Positions 1 to 7,768 of a stretch of 64,000 nucleotides of DNA are shown here, piece by piece. How positions within the stretch are numbered: the stretch's first letter is position 1; the number at the start of each line of letters is the position of its first letter. Position numbers and translations under genes: made by a program. Origin of the DNA: Bacillus pumilus (GTDB lineage: Bacteria > Bacillota > Bacilli > Bacillales > Bacillaceae); contig NZ_LT906438.1 in assembly GCF_900186955.1 (NCBI RefSeq), positions 2,542,001 through 2,606,000 of the forward strand. Direction: 5' to 3'. Below the pieces are notes generated by a model, which made no database searches, was not told the DNA's origin, and saw only the letters and a program-made list of their open reading frames with translations.

Positions 1-388
1 CGATCGGTACCCATGCTTTCACCTTTTTCAAGGAATTGAACATCCGGCTTCTATCAACCTGCAAATCTCTCACAACCGGGAATGTCTTCATCGGCTGAAG
101 ACGAATCGGCTGGTCTAACTTGTCAATCAAGGCTGTACATGATTGGCGCGGCTTTCCATTAATGACCATAGAACAAGCTCCGCACACCTCTTCAAGACAG
201 TTCATATCCCAGTTGATCGCCGTTGTTTTTTTCCCTTGTTTATTGACCGGGTTCCGTCTAATTTCCATGAGTGCGGAAATGACGTTCATATTTGGGCGGT
301 AAGGGATTTCGAATTCTTCATCATAAGGCTTTCCATCTGCTGTATCTTGACGTGTGATTATGAATTGAATCGTGTTTTTTTCACTCAT
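1..388 (-). CDS. sdhB: Succinate dehydrogenase iron-sulfur subunit SdhB, partial (N-terminal half)
   Basis: SdhB carries electrons through its Fe-S clusters from the flavoprotein SdhA to the membrane cytochrome SdhC in TCA/respiratory complex II. About 129 N-terminal residues are present; the rest runs off the left edge. The visible part is the plant-type ferredoxin domain, with the [2Fe-2S] cysteines in NCLEEVCGACSM and a further Cys in RQSC. The ATG at 388 begins MSEKNTIQF and follows a GTGGAGA Shine-Dalgarno inside the sdhA tail. It starts one base past the sdhA stop codon, so the two are translationally linked in the sdhCAB operon. Certain family call; the coordinate at 1 is a truncation. 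Confidence 0.95.
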   Translation of the reverse strand, partial: MSEKNTIQFIITRQDTADGKPYDEEFEIPYRPNMNVISALMEIRRNPVNKQGKKTTAINWDMNCLEEVCGACSMVINGKPRQSCTALIDKLDQPIRLQPMKTFPVVRDLQVDRSRMFNSLKKVKAWVPI

Positions 389-389
389 C

Positions 390-2150
390 TTATTTCTCCA
401 CCTTTTTCTTCGAGTAATCTCGTTTACGAGGTGCAATTAACGATACATCGACGTCCTCATAGTGGAATGCAGGCTTTTGATTTTTTCCTTTGAACGTAGC
501 CATCGTTGTTTTTAGGAACTCTTCATCGTTTCTCTCTGGGAAGTCCGGTTTGTAGTGTGCGCCTCGGCTTTCATTTCGGTTGTAAGCCCCGATCGTAATG
601 ACTCTTGCCAGCTGAAGCATGTTGTCAAGCTGACGTGTGAAGGCAGCGCCTTGGTTGCTCCATGAAGCTGTATCATTGATGTTGATCTGCTTGTAGCGCT
701 CCATTAGTTCTTCGATCTTCTGATCTGTTTTTAAGAGTTTGTCATTGTAACGAACAACTGTGACGTTATCCGTCATCCATTCTCCAAGCTCTTTATGAAG
801 CACGTACGCATTTTCTGTTCCGTCCATGCCGAGGATGTTGTCCCATTTCTCCTGCTCTTTCTTCACAGCGCTGTCAAATGTTGCAGAAGATAGGTCTTCC
901 GCAGACTTTTCAAGACCACTAATGTACTTCACAGCATTTGGTCCAGCGACCATTCCGCCGTAAATGGCTGAAAGCAGTGAGTTTGCACCAAGTCTGTTTC
1001 CGCCGTGCATAGAGTAATCACATTCTCCGGCAGCGAATAGACCTTTGATATTTGTCATTTGATCATAATCAACCCATAATCCGCCCATTGAGTAATGAAC
1101 AGCAGGGAAAATTTTCATTGGAAGCTTACGAGGGTCATCACCCATGAATTTTTCATAGATTTCAATGATGCCGCCAAGTTTAATATCAAGTTCTTTTGGA
1201 TCTTTATGAGAAAGATCGAGATATACCATGTTCTCTCCGTTGATGCCAAGCTTTTGCTCGACACATACGTCAAAGATCTCACGTGTTGCAATATCACGCG
1301 GTACAAGGTTTCCGTATGCTGGATATTTTTCTTCTAGGAAGTACCAAGGCTTCCCGTCTTTATATGTCCAAACACGTCCGCCTTCACCACGAGCCGATTC
1401 ACTCATGAGACGAAGCTTGTCATCTCCAGGGATCGCTGTTGGGTGAATTTGAATGAATTCTCCATTTGCGTAATGAGCCCCTTGCTGATAGACGATAGAT
1501 GCAGCAGATCCAGTGTTAATCATGGAGTTCGTTGATTTTCCGAACACGATTCCAGGACCGCCTGTTGCCATGATCACTGCATCTGAACGGAAGGATTCAA
1601 TTTCCATTGTTGTTAAGTTCTGCGCGACAATGCCTCGGCATACTTCCTCGTCATCTAACACAGCGCCAAGGAATTCCCAGCCTTCATATTTCGTGACAAG
1701 CCCCGCTACTTCATAGCGGCGAACCTGCTCATCAAGTGCATATAATAGCTGCTGGCCTGTTGTAGCCCCAGCAAATGCTGTACGGTGGTGCTGTGTTCCC
1801 CCGAAGCGGCGGAAGTCCAATAATCCCTCTGGTGTTCTGTTAAACATCACACCCATCCGATCAAGTAAATGGATAATGGACGGCGCTGCTTCACACATTG
1901 CCTTAACTGGCGGCTGGTTGGCTAAGAAGTCTCCGCCATACACCGTGTCGTCAAAATGCTCATAAGGTGAATCCCCTTCACCTTTTGTATTCACCGCTCC
2001 GTTGATTCCGCCCTGTGCACATACAGAATGCGAACGTTTTACAGGTACGATTGAAAATAGTTTAACAGCTGTTCCCGCTTCTGCTGCTTTAATAGTTGCC
2101 ATGAGACCAGCTAAGCCGCCTCCGACAACGATGATGCTAGAATTACTCAT
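390..2150 (-). CDS. sdhA: Succinate dehydrogenase flavoprotein subunit SdhA
   Basis: Oxidises succinate to fumarate on the cytoplasmic face of the membrane, using covalently bound FAD. The 586-residue protein matches the usual length for Bacillus. The N-terminal dinucleotide fold has GGGLAGL at residues 10-16. The covalent-FAD histidine lies in SHSVCAQGG, near residue 41. The succinate-site region with HPTAIPG and the C-terminal HGANRLG-like stretch (HGGNRLGANSLL) are present. It is the middle gene of sdhC-sdhA-sdhB, 37 bases after sdhC, with a GAGGGAGAGG ribosome-binding site. No disruption is seen. Confidence 0.98.
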   Translation of the reverse strand: MSNSSIIVVGGGLAGLMATIKAAEAGTAVKLFSIVPVKRSHSVCAQGGINGAVNTKGEGDSPYEHFDDTVYGGDFLANQPPVKAMCEAAPSIIHLLDRMGVMFNRTPEGLLDFRRFGGTQHHRTAFAGATTGQQLLYALDEQVRRYEVAGLVTKYEGWEFLGAVLDDEEVCRGIVAQNLTTMEIESFRSDAVIMATGGPGIVFGKSTNSMINTGSAASIVYQQGAHYANGEFIQIHPTAIPGDDKLRLMSESARGEGGRVWTYKDGKPWYFLEEKYPAYGNLVPRDIATREIFDVCVEQKLGINGENMVYLDLSHKDPKELDIKLGGIIEIYEKFMGDDPRKLPMKIFPAVHYSMGGLWVDYDQMTNIKGLFAAGECDYSMHGGNRLGANSLLSAIYGGMVAGPNAVKYISGLEKSAEDLSSATFDSAVKKEQEKWDNILGMDGTENAYVLHKELGEWMTDNVTVVRYNDKLLKTDQKIEELMERYKQININDTASWSNQGAAFTRQLDNMLQLARVITIGAYNRNESRGAHYKPDFPERNDEEFLKTTMATFKGKNQKPAFHYEDVDVSLIAPRKRDYSKKKVEK

Positions 2151-2187
2151 TGTAGCCCCTCTCCCTCTTCTACTAATCTATTTCCTC

Positions 2188-2796
2188 TTAAACAAAAGCG
2201 AAAATTGCTCTTAGCCCTACATATGAAAGCGCTATAAATATACCTAATGTCACATATGTGGAGATTCTTTGTGAGCGTGGTGAAACAGTAATTCCCCAGC
2301 TGACAGCAAATGACCACAAGCCATTAGCAAAGTGGAAAATAGTAGATAAAACGCCGACAATATAGAAGCCTAGCATAAATGGAGAGCTTAAAATATTCGC
2401 CATCATGTCATAGTTCACTTCAGCTCCAAGCTGAGCTTGAATTCGTGTTTCCCATACGTGCCAAGTGACAAAAATCAATGTGATGATACCTGAAACCCTT
2501 TGCAGTCTAAACAACCAGTTTCTTAAGTAACTGAAGCGAGACGTGTTGTTTTGTGCCGTAAAGGCTATGTACACCCCATAAACAGCATGATAGATCAGTG
2601 GTAAGAAAATCACGAACAGCTCAAGTGCATATCTGAATGGAAGCTGTTCCATAAAGTGTGCAGCTTTGTTAAACGCCTCTGGTCCATTCGTCGCAAAGTG
2701 GTTAATCACTAAGTGCTGAATTAAAAATAGACCGACCGGAATGACGCCAAGCAAAGAATGCAATCTCCGATAAAAAAATTCTTTGTTCCCCGACAT
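2188..2796 (-). CDS. sdhC: Succinate dehydrogenase cytochrome b558 subunit SdhC
   Basis: Membrane anchor of complex II that binds two haems b and passes electrons to menaquinone. The start chosen is the ATG at 2796 (MSGNKEFFYRRLHSLLG), behind an AGGGGG ribosome-binding site. This gives 202 residues, the length of the B. subtilis protein, rather than the longer reading with nine extra residues. Five hydrophobic segments are evident. Candidate haem-ligand histidines include His28 (IQHLV) and those in IYHAVYG, WHVWETR and IFHFANG. It is the first gene of the sdh operon; the upstream region carries a cre-like site. Confidence 0.97.
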   Translation of the reverse strand: MSGNKEFFYRRLHSLLGVIPVGLFLIQHLVINHFATNGPEAFNKAAHFMEQLPFRYALELFVIFLPLIYHAVYGVYIAFTAQNNTSRFSYLRNWLFRLQRVSGIITLIFVTWHVWETRIQAQLGAEVNYDMMANILSSPFMLGFYIVGVLSTIFHFANGLWSFAVSWGITVSPRSQRISTYVTLGIFIALSYVGLRAIFAFV

Positions 2797-2858
2797 TACT
2801 TTACCCCCTAGTAAAAAGTGCAATTGCTGAAAATTGTCTTACCCCCGCTTCTTTCAAT

Positions 2859-2872
2859 TGTAAGCACTTTAT
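2859..2872 (-). promoter_or_regulatory. cre-like (CcpA) site upstream of sdhC
   Basis: The bases TGTAAGCACTTTAT match the palindromic cre consensus TGTAAGCGCTTACA at ten of fourteen positions, with the whole left arm intact. The site lies about 65 bases upstream of the sdhC start. A TTGTCA and a TACAAT element overlap it but at 20-base spacing, so I do not call the promoter. CcpA control is inference. Confidence 0.4.
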
Positions 2873-3019
2873 TCAAATTTATTGACAATTTCATTTTACT
2901 CCTATGTCAAAAAAGCGTCAAGAAACCGCGTACATAAATTAAAATTTTCCGAAATTTAAAAGTTTTAAATCAAAATTCGTTTTACTACAATAAGAATTTC
3001 TTAGACTTCAGGGAAAACT

Positions 3020-3049
3020 CTGTCATCATATGCTCACATAAGCTATAAT
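3020..3049 (+). promoter_or_regulatory. Sigma-A-type promoter for yslB
   Basis: A -35 element CTGTCA and a perfect -10 TATAAT are separated by 18 bases, 28 bases upstream of the yslB start codon. It is the only reasonable promoter in the divergent gap between sdhC and yslB. Confidence 0.5.
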
Positions 3050-3076
3050 AAATTGTTGAAAGAGGGGAGCCGTACA

Positions 3077-3520
3077 ATGAATAAATTCGAATCTAACTTA
3101 GAACAGCTAAAAGAAATTGAAGTCAATGGATTTGCCTACGAGCTGATACGCGAAGTTCTGCTGCCTGATATTTTGGGTCAGGATCATTCATCTATGATGT
3201 ATTTTGCGGGTAAGCTGCTTGCTCGTAAATTCCCTCAAGAGTCATGGGAGAAAATCCCCGAATTTTTCCATGATGCCGGATGGGGAACTCTCACGATGGT
3301 CCATTCGAAAAAACAGGAAATTGAGTTTGAGCTCGAAGGACCACTTGTATCAAATCGACTTACCTATCAAAAGGAGCCATGCTTTCAGATGGAAGCAGGT
3401 TTTATTGCTGAACAAATCCAGCTTCTGAACGAGCACGTGGCTGAATCTTATGAACAAGTGAAAAAGCGTGCTGATAAAGTCATTTTAACCGTTAAATGGG
3501 ATTTAAGAGACCCTAGCTAA
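3077..3520 (+). CDS. yslB: YslB family protein of unknown function (DUF2507-like)
   Basis: A 147-residue soluble protein, close to the 148 residues of B. subtilis YslB. The start at 3077 (MNKFESNLEQLKEIE) follows an AGAGGGGAG ribosome-binding site. No signal peptide or membrane segment is visible. Recognisable stretches are LLARKFPQESWEKIPEFF and GWGTLTMVHSKKQEIEF, which recall the small ligand-binding fold of the YslB/V4R group; that fold is recalled rather than shown here. It is monocistronic, divergent from sdhC and convergent with lysC, with a terminator just after its stop. Function is not established. Confidence 0.88.
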   Translation: MNKFESNLEQLKEIEVNGFAYELIREVLLPDILGQDHSSMMYFAGKLLARKFPQESWEKIPEFFHDAGWGTLTMVHSKKQEIEFELEGPLVSNRLTYQKEPCFQMEAGFIAEQIQLLNEHVAESYEQVKKRADKVILTVKWDLRDPS

Positions 3521-3530
3521 CACTCTTTAT

Positions 3531-3562
3531 GAAAGGCGCGGACTTTAGGTCACGCCTTTTTT
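3531..3562 (+). terminator. Intrinsic terminator of yslB
   Basis: AAAGGCG pairs with CGCCTTT around a GGAC/GTC inner stem, followed by a run of T, ten bases after the yslB stop codon. Confidence 0.8.
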
Positions 3563-3641
3563 GTTTGCCTTCTTCTATCATAGCATACTTAGTGAATGGG
3601 TTTACGTACGTTTTCCTTTCTAGTATGGGGGTTTCGGATAT

Positions 3642-3676
3642 AAAAAAGAGGTGCACTCTTTTAAGAGATACACCTC
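3642..3676 (-). terminator. Intrinsic terminator of lysC
   Basis: On the minus strand GAGGTG and CACCTC close a stem with an inner TCTCTT/AGAG helix, followed by six T. It ends lysC transcription in the convergent gap with yslB. Confidence 0.85.
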
Positions 3677-3685
3677 CCTGCCTGT

Positions 3686-4180
3686 TTAAGAATGGGCAGC
3701 TACCTTTGATAAATCAAACGCATCGTGCAACGCTTCAACTGCTTTGACCATATCGTCACGGCCAACCACTGTTGAGACTTTGATTTCAGACGTACTGACC
3801 ATTTTCACTTGTATGTCTTTTTCCGCTAACACAGCGAACATTTCAGCGGCTACGCCTGGATTTGAAACCATACCAGATCCAACGATAGATACTTTGGCTA
3901 ATTTGCTTTCTGTCTCGATCTGTTCGTAGCCAAGTGCTCCTTTATATTCTTCTAACACTTCAACTGTTTTAGACAAATCATCCGTTTTCACAGAGAAAGA
4001 GATCGACGTCTGATTGGTGCTTGTGACGGACTGAATGATGATATCCACATTGATATTTTGCTTCGCAAGTGTCGTAAAGATGGTCGACAATGTGGTGAGA
4101 CCGCTTGAAAGACCGCACACCGTCACGCGTGTAATCTGATCCTCAAATGCAATGCCTCTGACGACTAAATTTTGTTCCAT
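3686..4180 (-). CDS. lysC: Aspartokinase II beta subunit, internal in-frame translation start
   Basis: An in-frame ATG at 4180 (MEQNLVVRGIAFED) lies eight bases after a strong AGGAGG sequence inside the coding region of the alpha subunit. It would yield a 164-residue protein made of the two ACT domains. B. subtilis aspartokinase II is known to be an alpha2-beta2 enzyme whose beta chain is made from such an internal start. The near-perfect Shine-Dalgarno, unusual inside a gene, supports the same arrangement here. Confidence 0.8.
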   Translation of the reverse strand: MEQNLVVRGIAFEDQITRVTVCGLSSGLTTLSTIFTTLAKQNINVDIIIQSVTSTNQTSISFSVKTDDLSKTVEVLEEYKGALGYEQIETESKLAKVSIVGSGMVSNPGVAAEMFAVLAEKDIQVKMVSTSEIKVSTVVGRDDMVKAVEALHDAFDLSKVAAHS

Positions 4181-4915
4181 GGATGATTCCTCCTCAATTA
4201 ACGTACCCGATTCATTTTCAATACTAGAACGGACTTCTAGTGGGACTTGATAATTTTTCGCAAATTCGACAGCTCTCGGATGCAAGACACCAGCTCCTAA
4301 ATTAGCCAGTTCGAGCATCTCATCGTATGAAATACCTGCAAGCTTCCGCGCGGCCGGTACATAGCGCGGATCTGTCGTAAATACTCCTGGTACATCTGTG
4401 TAAATATCACATTTATCCGCTTTTAGTGCGGCAGCAAGTGCTACAGCCGTCGTATCTGATCCACCGCGTCCAAGTGTTGTAATATGCAGGTCATCTGCAA
4501 TTCCTTGGAAGCCTGCTACAACCACTACTTTTCCTGCACTTAATTCCTCTTTTATTCTTGATTCATCAATATCGACGATTCTTGCGTTACCGTGTACCTG
4601 CTCTGTTTTCATACCAGCCTGCCAGCCTGTAAAGGAAATCGCATCATAGCCTTTTGCTTGCAGCGCCATCGTTAATAAGGAAATGGTCACTTGCTCTCCA
4701 GTTGCGAGCAGCATATCCATTTCTCTTTTTCTCGGATGATCTGTGAGTTCTTTCGCTAGGTCTACTAGAACATCCGTTGATTTCCCCATTGCCGACACAA
4801 CCACAACCACATCATGTCCGGCCTCGCGTTCAGCGATGACCCTTTCTGCAGCATTGCGAATTTTTTCTGTCGATCCAACAGACGTTCCGCCAAATTTTTG
4901 TACAATTAGTCCCAT
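3686..4915 (-). CDS. lysC: Aspartokinase II alpha subunit (lysine-sensitive)
   Basis: Phosphorylates aspartate, the first step toward lysine, diaminopimelate, threonine and methionine. The start at 4915 (MGLIVQKFGGTSVGS) follows GGGTGG and gives 409 residues, against 408 in B. subtilis. The kinase motif KFGGTSVGS is at residues 7-15, GRGGSDTTAVALAAA is near 150-165, and two ACT regulatory domains fill the C-terminal third. The gene sits behind a lysine riboswitch with its own promoter, so lysine represses transcription. It also contains an internal start for the beta subunit, annotated separately. Confidence 0.97.
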   Translation of the reverse strand: MGLIVQKFGGTSVGSTEKIRNAAERVIAEREAGHDVVVVVSAMGKSTDVLVDLAKELTDHPRKREMDMLLATGEQVTISLLTMALQAKGYDAISFTGWQAGMKTEQVHGNARIVDIDESRIKEELSAGKVVVVAGFQGIADDLHITTLGRGGSDTTAVALAAALKADKCDIYTDVPGVFTTDPRYVPAARKLAGISYDEMLELANLGAGVLHPRAVEFAKNYQVPLEVRSSIENESGTLIEEESSMEQNLVVRGIAFEDQITRVTVCGLSSGLTTLSTIFTTLAKQNINVDIIIQSVTSTNQTSISFSVKTDDLSKTVEVLEEYKGALGYEQIETESKLAKVSIVGSGMVSNPGVAAEMFAVLAEKDIQVKMVSTSEIKVSTVVGRDDMVKAVEALHDAFDLSKVAAHS

Positions 4916-4999
4916 GTCTACCACCCTTTTTCAAAAGATCACGTGTGAGAGAAGAGGCAAGAAGCGGCTTTGGAGACTGCCTGCTCACTGCAAATAAAA

Positions 5000-5031
5000 A
5001 AGCAATGAGAGAACAGATCTCCCATTGCTTT
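5000..5031 (-). terminator. Riboswitch terminator (expression platform) of the lysC leader
   Basis: AAGCAATGGGAG pairs with CTCTCATTGCTT on the minus strand, followed by TTTTTTATTT. It lies between the lysine aptamer and the lysC start, where ligand binding would permit its formation. Confidence 0.88.
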
Positions 5032-5055
5032 ATAATCATCATCAAACGATGCAAA

Positions 5056-5230
5056 CAATGAGATAGCCCTCCAAGAAATACATTCTTGACAGCCCTACAT
5101 TTCTTCAATGTACAGCCAGCGAATAAAATGAGTGGATTTTATTCACTTCGGCGACGCTCCCCTTTCAGCCCTCTTCCTAGATCCCATCGATCTCTGAAGG
5201 CTTACTCTTGAAGTTCGCACCTCTATCTTC
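5056..5230 (-). promoter_or_regulatory. Lysine riboswitch (L box) aptamer
   Basis: The leader has the conserved L-box core: AGAGGTGCGAACTTCAAGAG at its 5' side, GGGGAGCGTCGCCGAAG in the middle, then paired GTACATT/AATGTAG arms and GGAGGGCTATCTC at the 3' side. It is followed by a terminator and then lysC. Lysine binding is expected to stabilise the terminator. The 382-base gap between lysC and uvrC is fully accounted for by this leader and its promoter. Confidence 0.95.
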
Positions 5231-5266
5231 AACAAACAACACGTTCATTTATTAAATTTAGTCACA

Positions 5267-5295
5267 ATCTTAACAGACTTTTGGAAAAAGTACAA
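5267..5295 (-). promoter_or_regulatory. Sigma-A promoter of the lysC leader
   Basis: TTGTAC, 17 bases, then TAAGAT with a TGT extension just upstream of the -10. It lies directly after the uvrC stop codon; transcription would begin about 35 bases before the aptamer. Confidence 0.65.
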
Positions 5296-5296
5296 T

Positions 5297-7069
5297 CTAT
5301 TTTTTTAAAGCTTCCATTAAAAGCTCGGCCGTTTGTTTCGGGATACCAGCCTCCTGAAAGTCTTGGATAGAGGCTTCTTTCATCTTTTTCACAGAGCCAA
5401 AATGTTTAAGAAGCTGTTTTTTACGCTTTTCTCCGATACCTGGCACATCGTCTAAAATAGATTGAAATGCATTTTTTCCGCGCAGCTGCCGGTGAAAGCT
5501 AATCGCGAACCGGTGCACTTCATCTTGAATACGCTGCAATAAATAGAAGGCCTGGCTATTTCGCTCTAGTGCAACAATTTCCAGTGTATCGCCCATCATC
5601 AGATTCGACGTCCGGTGCTTTTCATCTTTGACTAGACCTGCTACTGGAACAGACAGATTCAATTCATTTTCAAGCACATCTATCGCTGCATTGATCTGTC
5701 CCTTTCCTCCGTCAATTAAAATCAAATCTGGTAGCGGGAGCTCATCCTTTAACACGCGGGTATATCGCCTTCTAATGACTTCACGCATCGATGCATAATC
5801 ATCTGGACCTGTGACGGTTTTAATTTTGTATTTTCGGTATTCCTTTTTATACGGCTTCCCGTCCTGAAAGACGACCATGGCAGAAACCGGGTCTGCACCT
5901 TGAATATTCGAGTTATCAAATGCCTCAATCCGGTAAGGCATATAAATATTTAGTGCATCTCCAAGCTGCTTCACTGCACCAATGGACCGCTCTTCATCAC
6001 GCTCAATGAGCGAAAATTTTTCTTTTAAGGCAATTTTGGCATTTTGATGGGCAAGTAAAAGCAAATCCTTTTTCTTTCCTTTTTTCGGCTGATGAACGTT
6101 CGTCTCAAGCAATTGTTCAATCATCTCTTGATCTACGCTATCTGGCACCAAAATTTCCTTCGGCAGAAAGTGGTTGTTCTTTGCATAAAATTGTCCCATA
6201 AATGTGAGAAACTCTTCCTCAGGGTCTTGATACATAGGAAACAGGCTGACATCACGTTCAATCAATTTCCCTTGCCTGATGAAGAAGACCTGGACACACA
6301 TCCAGCCCTTGTCATAGGCATATGCAAAAACATCTCGATCTGATAAATCGCTCATCGTCATTTTCTGCTTTTCCATCGTAGAGTCGATATACGCGATTTG
6401 GTCTCTCAGTTCTTTTGCCCGTTCGAACTCTAATTGTTCGGCGGCTTCATTCATCTTTTCGGTGAGTTCTTTTTTGATTTGCTGATGTCCTCCGTTTAGA
6501 AACCTTATGATTTCGTCCACGAGCTGCTTATTCGTTTCTTCAGAAATGTCATACACACATGGCGCGAGACATTGTCCAAGATGATAATATAAACAGACGC
6601 GATCAGGGAGGGTGGCACATTTTCTGAGAGGATATAAACGGTCGAGCAGTTTTTTCGTTTCACGTGCTGCCTGTACGTTCGGGTATGGTCCGAAATATTT
6701 CCCTTTGTCCTTTTTCACATGACGGGTGACGATCAGCTTAGGATGCCGTTCATTCGTAATTTTAATAAAAGGATACGTTTTGTCATCCTTGAGCATGACA
6801 TTGTATTTTGGGTCGTATTTTTTGATTAAATTTAGCTCTAAAATGAGTGCCTCGATATTAGAAGAGGTGACAATGTATTCAAAGTCCTCAATTTCACTGA
6901 CAAGCCGCTGCGTTTTGGCGTCATGAGATCCAGTGAAATAAGAGCGTACTCTATTTTTTAAGACCTTTGCCTTCCCCACATAAATGACTGTATTTTGCCG
7001 ATCTTTCATTAAATAGCAGCCTGGTTGATCTGGCAAGACCGATAGCTTTTCTTTGATCAGTTTGTTCAT
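5297..7069 (-). CDS. uvrC: Excinuclease ABC subunit C (UvrC)
   Basis: Makes both incisions around a DNA lesion in nucleotide excision repair, with UvrA and UvrB. The 590-residue protein has an N-terminal GIY-YIG nuclease ([19 protein letters not shown], about residues 17-36), a four-cysteine patch near residues 155-176, a UVR motif that binds UvrB around residues 200-235, the RNase H-like C-terminal nuclease, and terminal helix-hairpin-helix motifs ([18 protein letters not shown]). The ATG at 7069 follows a GGACGGATG sequence. A trxA terminator precedes it. No terminator follows before the lysC promoter, so some read-through into the riboswitch is possible. Confidence 0.97.
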   Translation of the reverse strand: MNKLIKEKLSVLPDQPGCYLMKDRQNTVIYVGKAKVLKNRVRSYFTGSHDAKTQRLVSEIEDFEYIVTSSNIEALILELNLIKKYDPKYNVMLKDDKTYPFIKITNERHPKLIVTRHVKKDKGKYFGPYPNVQAARETKKLLDRLYPLRKCATLPDRVCLYYHLGQCLAPCVYDISEETNKQLVDEIIRFLNGGHQQIKKELTEKMNEAAEQLEFERAKELRDQIAYIDSTMEKQKMTMSDLSDRDVFAYAYDKGWMCVQVFFIRQGKLIERDVSLFPMYQDPEEEFLTFMGQFYAKNNHFLPKEILVPDSVDQEMIEQLLETNVHQPKKGKKKDLLLLAHQNAKIALKEKFSLIERDEERSIGAVKQLGDALNIYMPYRIEAFDNSNIQGADPVSAMVVFQDGKPYKKEYRKYKIKTVTGPDDYASMREVIRRRYTRVLKDELPLPDLILIDGGKGQINAAIDVLENELNLSVPVAGLVKDEKHRTSNLMMGDTLEIVALERNSQAFYLLQRIQDEVHRFAISFHRQLRGKNAFQSILDDVPGIGEKRKKQLLKHFGSVKKMKEASIQDFQEAGIPKQTAELLMEALKK

Positions 7070-7146
7070 CTTTTCATCCGTCCTTGTTTTCCTCTTTCAC
7101 TCCTTCTAGTGTATCACGAACATTTGTTTTATACCATGTTGAAAGA

Positions 7147-7180
7147 AAAGCGGCTCTCGTCTTTACGAGAACCGCTTTAG
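7147..7180 (-). terminator. Intrinsic terminator of trxA
   Basis: AAAGCGGTTCTCG and CGAGAGCCGCTTT form a near-perfect stem with a short AAAGA loop, followed by TTC-rich sequence, between trxA and uvrC. Confidence 0.85.
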
Positions 7181-7208
7181 TGAGTATGCCGATTGGGCAT
7201 AGACAGGT

Positions 7209-7523
7209 TTATAGATGTTTGTTAACAAGCTCAGCAAGTGCTTCTTTTGGTTTGAAACCAACAGAAGTTTCTACCACTTCACCGTCTTTTAAAACAAGAA
7301 GTGTTGGGATACTCATCACGCCGTATTTACCAGCAGTTTCTTGGTTATCGTCTACATCAATTTTTACAATTTTCATTTTATCGCCCATTTCTTGATCAAG
7401 TTCTTCAAGAACTGGAGCAATCATTTTACAAGGTCCGCACCATGGTGCCCAAAAGTCCGCAATAACAACACCTTCTGCAGTTTCTTGTGAAAATGTTGCG
7501 TCAGTAGCTTTTACGATTGCCAT
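7209..7523 (-). CDS. trxA: Thioredoxin
   Basis: General cytoplasmic disulfide reductase, reduced by thioredoxin reductase. It is 104 residues long with the active site WCGPC at residues 28-32 and the cis-proline loop in [14 protein letters not shown]. The ATG at 7523 follows TTGGAGGAATGA. It has its own promoter and terminator, so it is a single-gene unit between the arabinofuranosidase gene and uvrC. Essential in B. subtilis and stress-induced there; no sigma-B-type site is visible to me upstream here. Confidence 0.98.
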   Translation of the reverse strand: MAIVKATDATFSQETAEGVVIADFWAPWCGPCKMIAPVLEELDQEMGDKMKIVKIDVDDNQETAGKYGVMSIPTLLVLKDGEVVETSVGFKPKEALAELVNKHL

Positions 7524-7555
7524 TATTCATTCCTCCAATGTAAATTATGCTTTTT

Positions 7556-7584
7556 AGTATAGCATCTACCAATGTGACTTGCGA
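7556..7584 (-). promoter_or_regulatory. Candidate sigma-A promoter of trxA
   Basis: A -10 TATACT lies 17 bases after a weak -35 TCGCAA, and transcription would start about 25 bases before the trxA start codon. Confidence 0.5.
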
Positions 7585-7619
7585 ATGAAATGCTTACGAA
7601 TCATTTTTTATGAAATGAA

Positions 7620-7691
7620 TTAAAAAACAAACCGTACAATCGCACCAATGACAACAATTGCACCGATAATCATGAGAATCGTTCTAAGCAT
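7620..7691 (-). CDS. Small hydrophobic peptide, 23 residues, unknown function
   Basis: The reading frame ATG at 7691 to TAA at 7620 encodes MLRTILMIIGAIVVIGAIVRFVF-like sequence: two basic residues at the ends and an uninterrupted hydrophobic core with small residues (GAIVVIGAI). That is the pattern of a single-span membrane peptide. A GGGAG ribosome-binding site lies seven bases before the ATG. It sits alone between trxA and the arabinofuranosidase gene. No homologue is recognised. It could be a regulatory or toxin-like membrane micropeptide, but nothing in the context decides this. Confidence 0.5.
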   Translation of the reverse strand: MLRTILMIIGAIVVIGAIVRFVF

Positions 7692-7768
7692 ATAAATAAC
7701 TCCCTTTCCGCTTCGTTTACAATGTATGATGCCCCAACATCCTGCTCATCAAACATCTAAATATGCGA

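Noticed and set aside
143..493. Plus-strand 116-codon frame over the sdhB/sdhA junction
   Set aside because: Antisense to two conserved genes, with composition unlike a real protein.
1095..1446. Plus-strand open frames antisense to sdhA
   Set aside because: They lie wholly within a conserved gene, have no good ribosome-binding sites and look like frame shadows.
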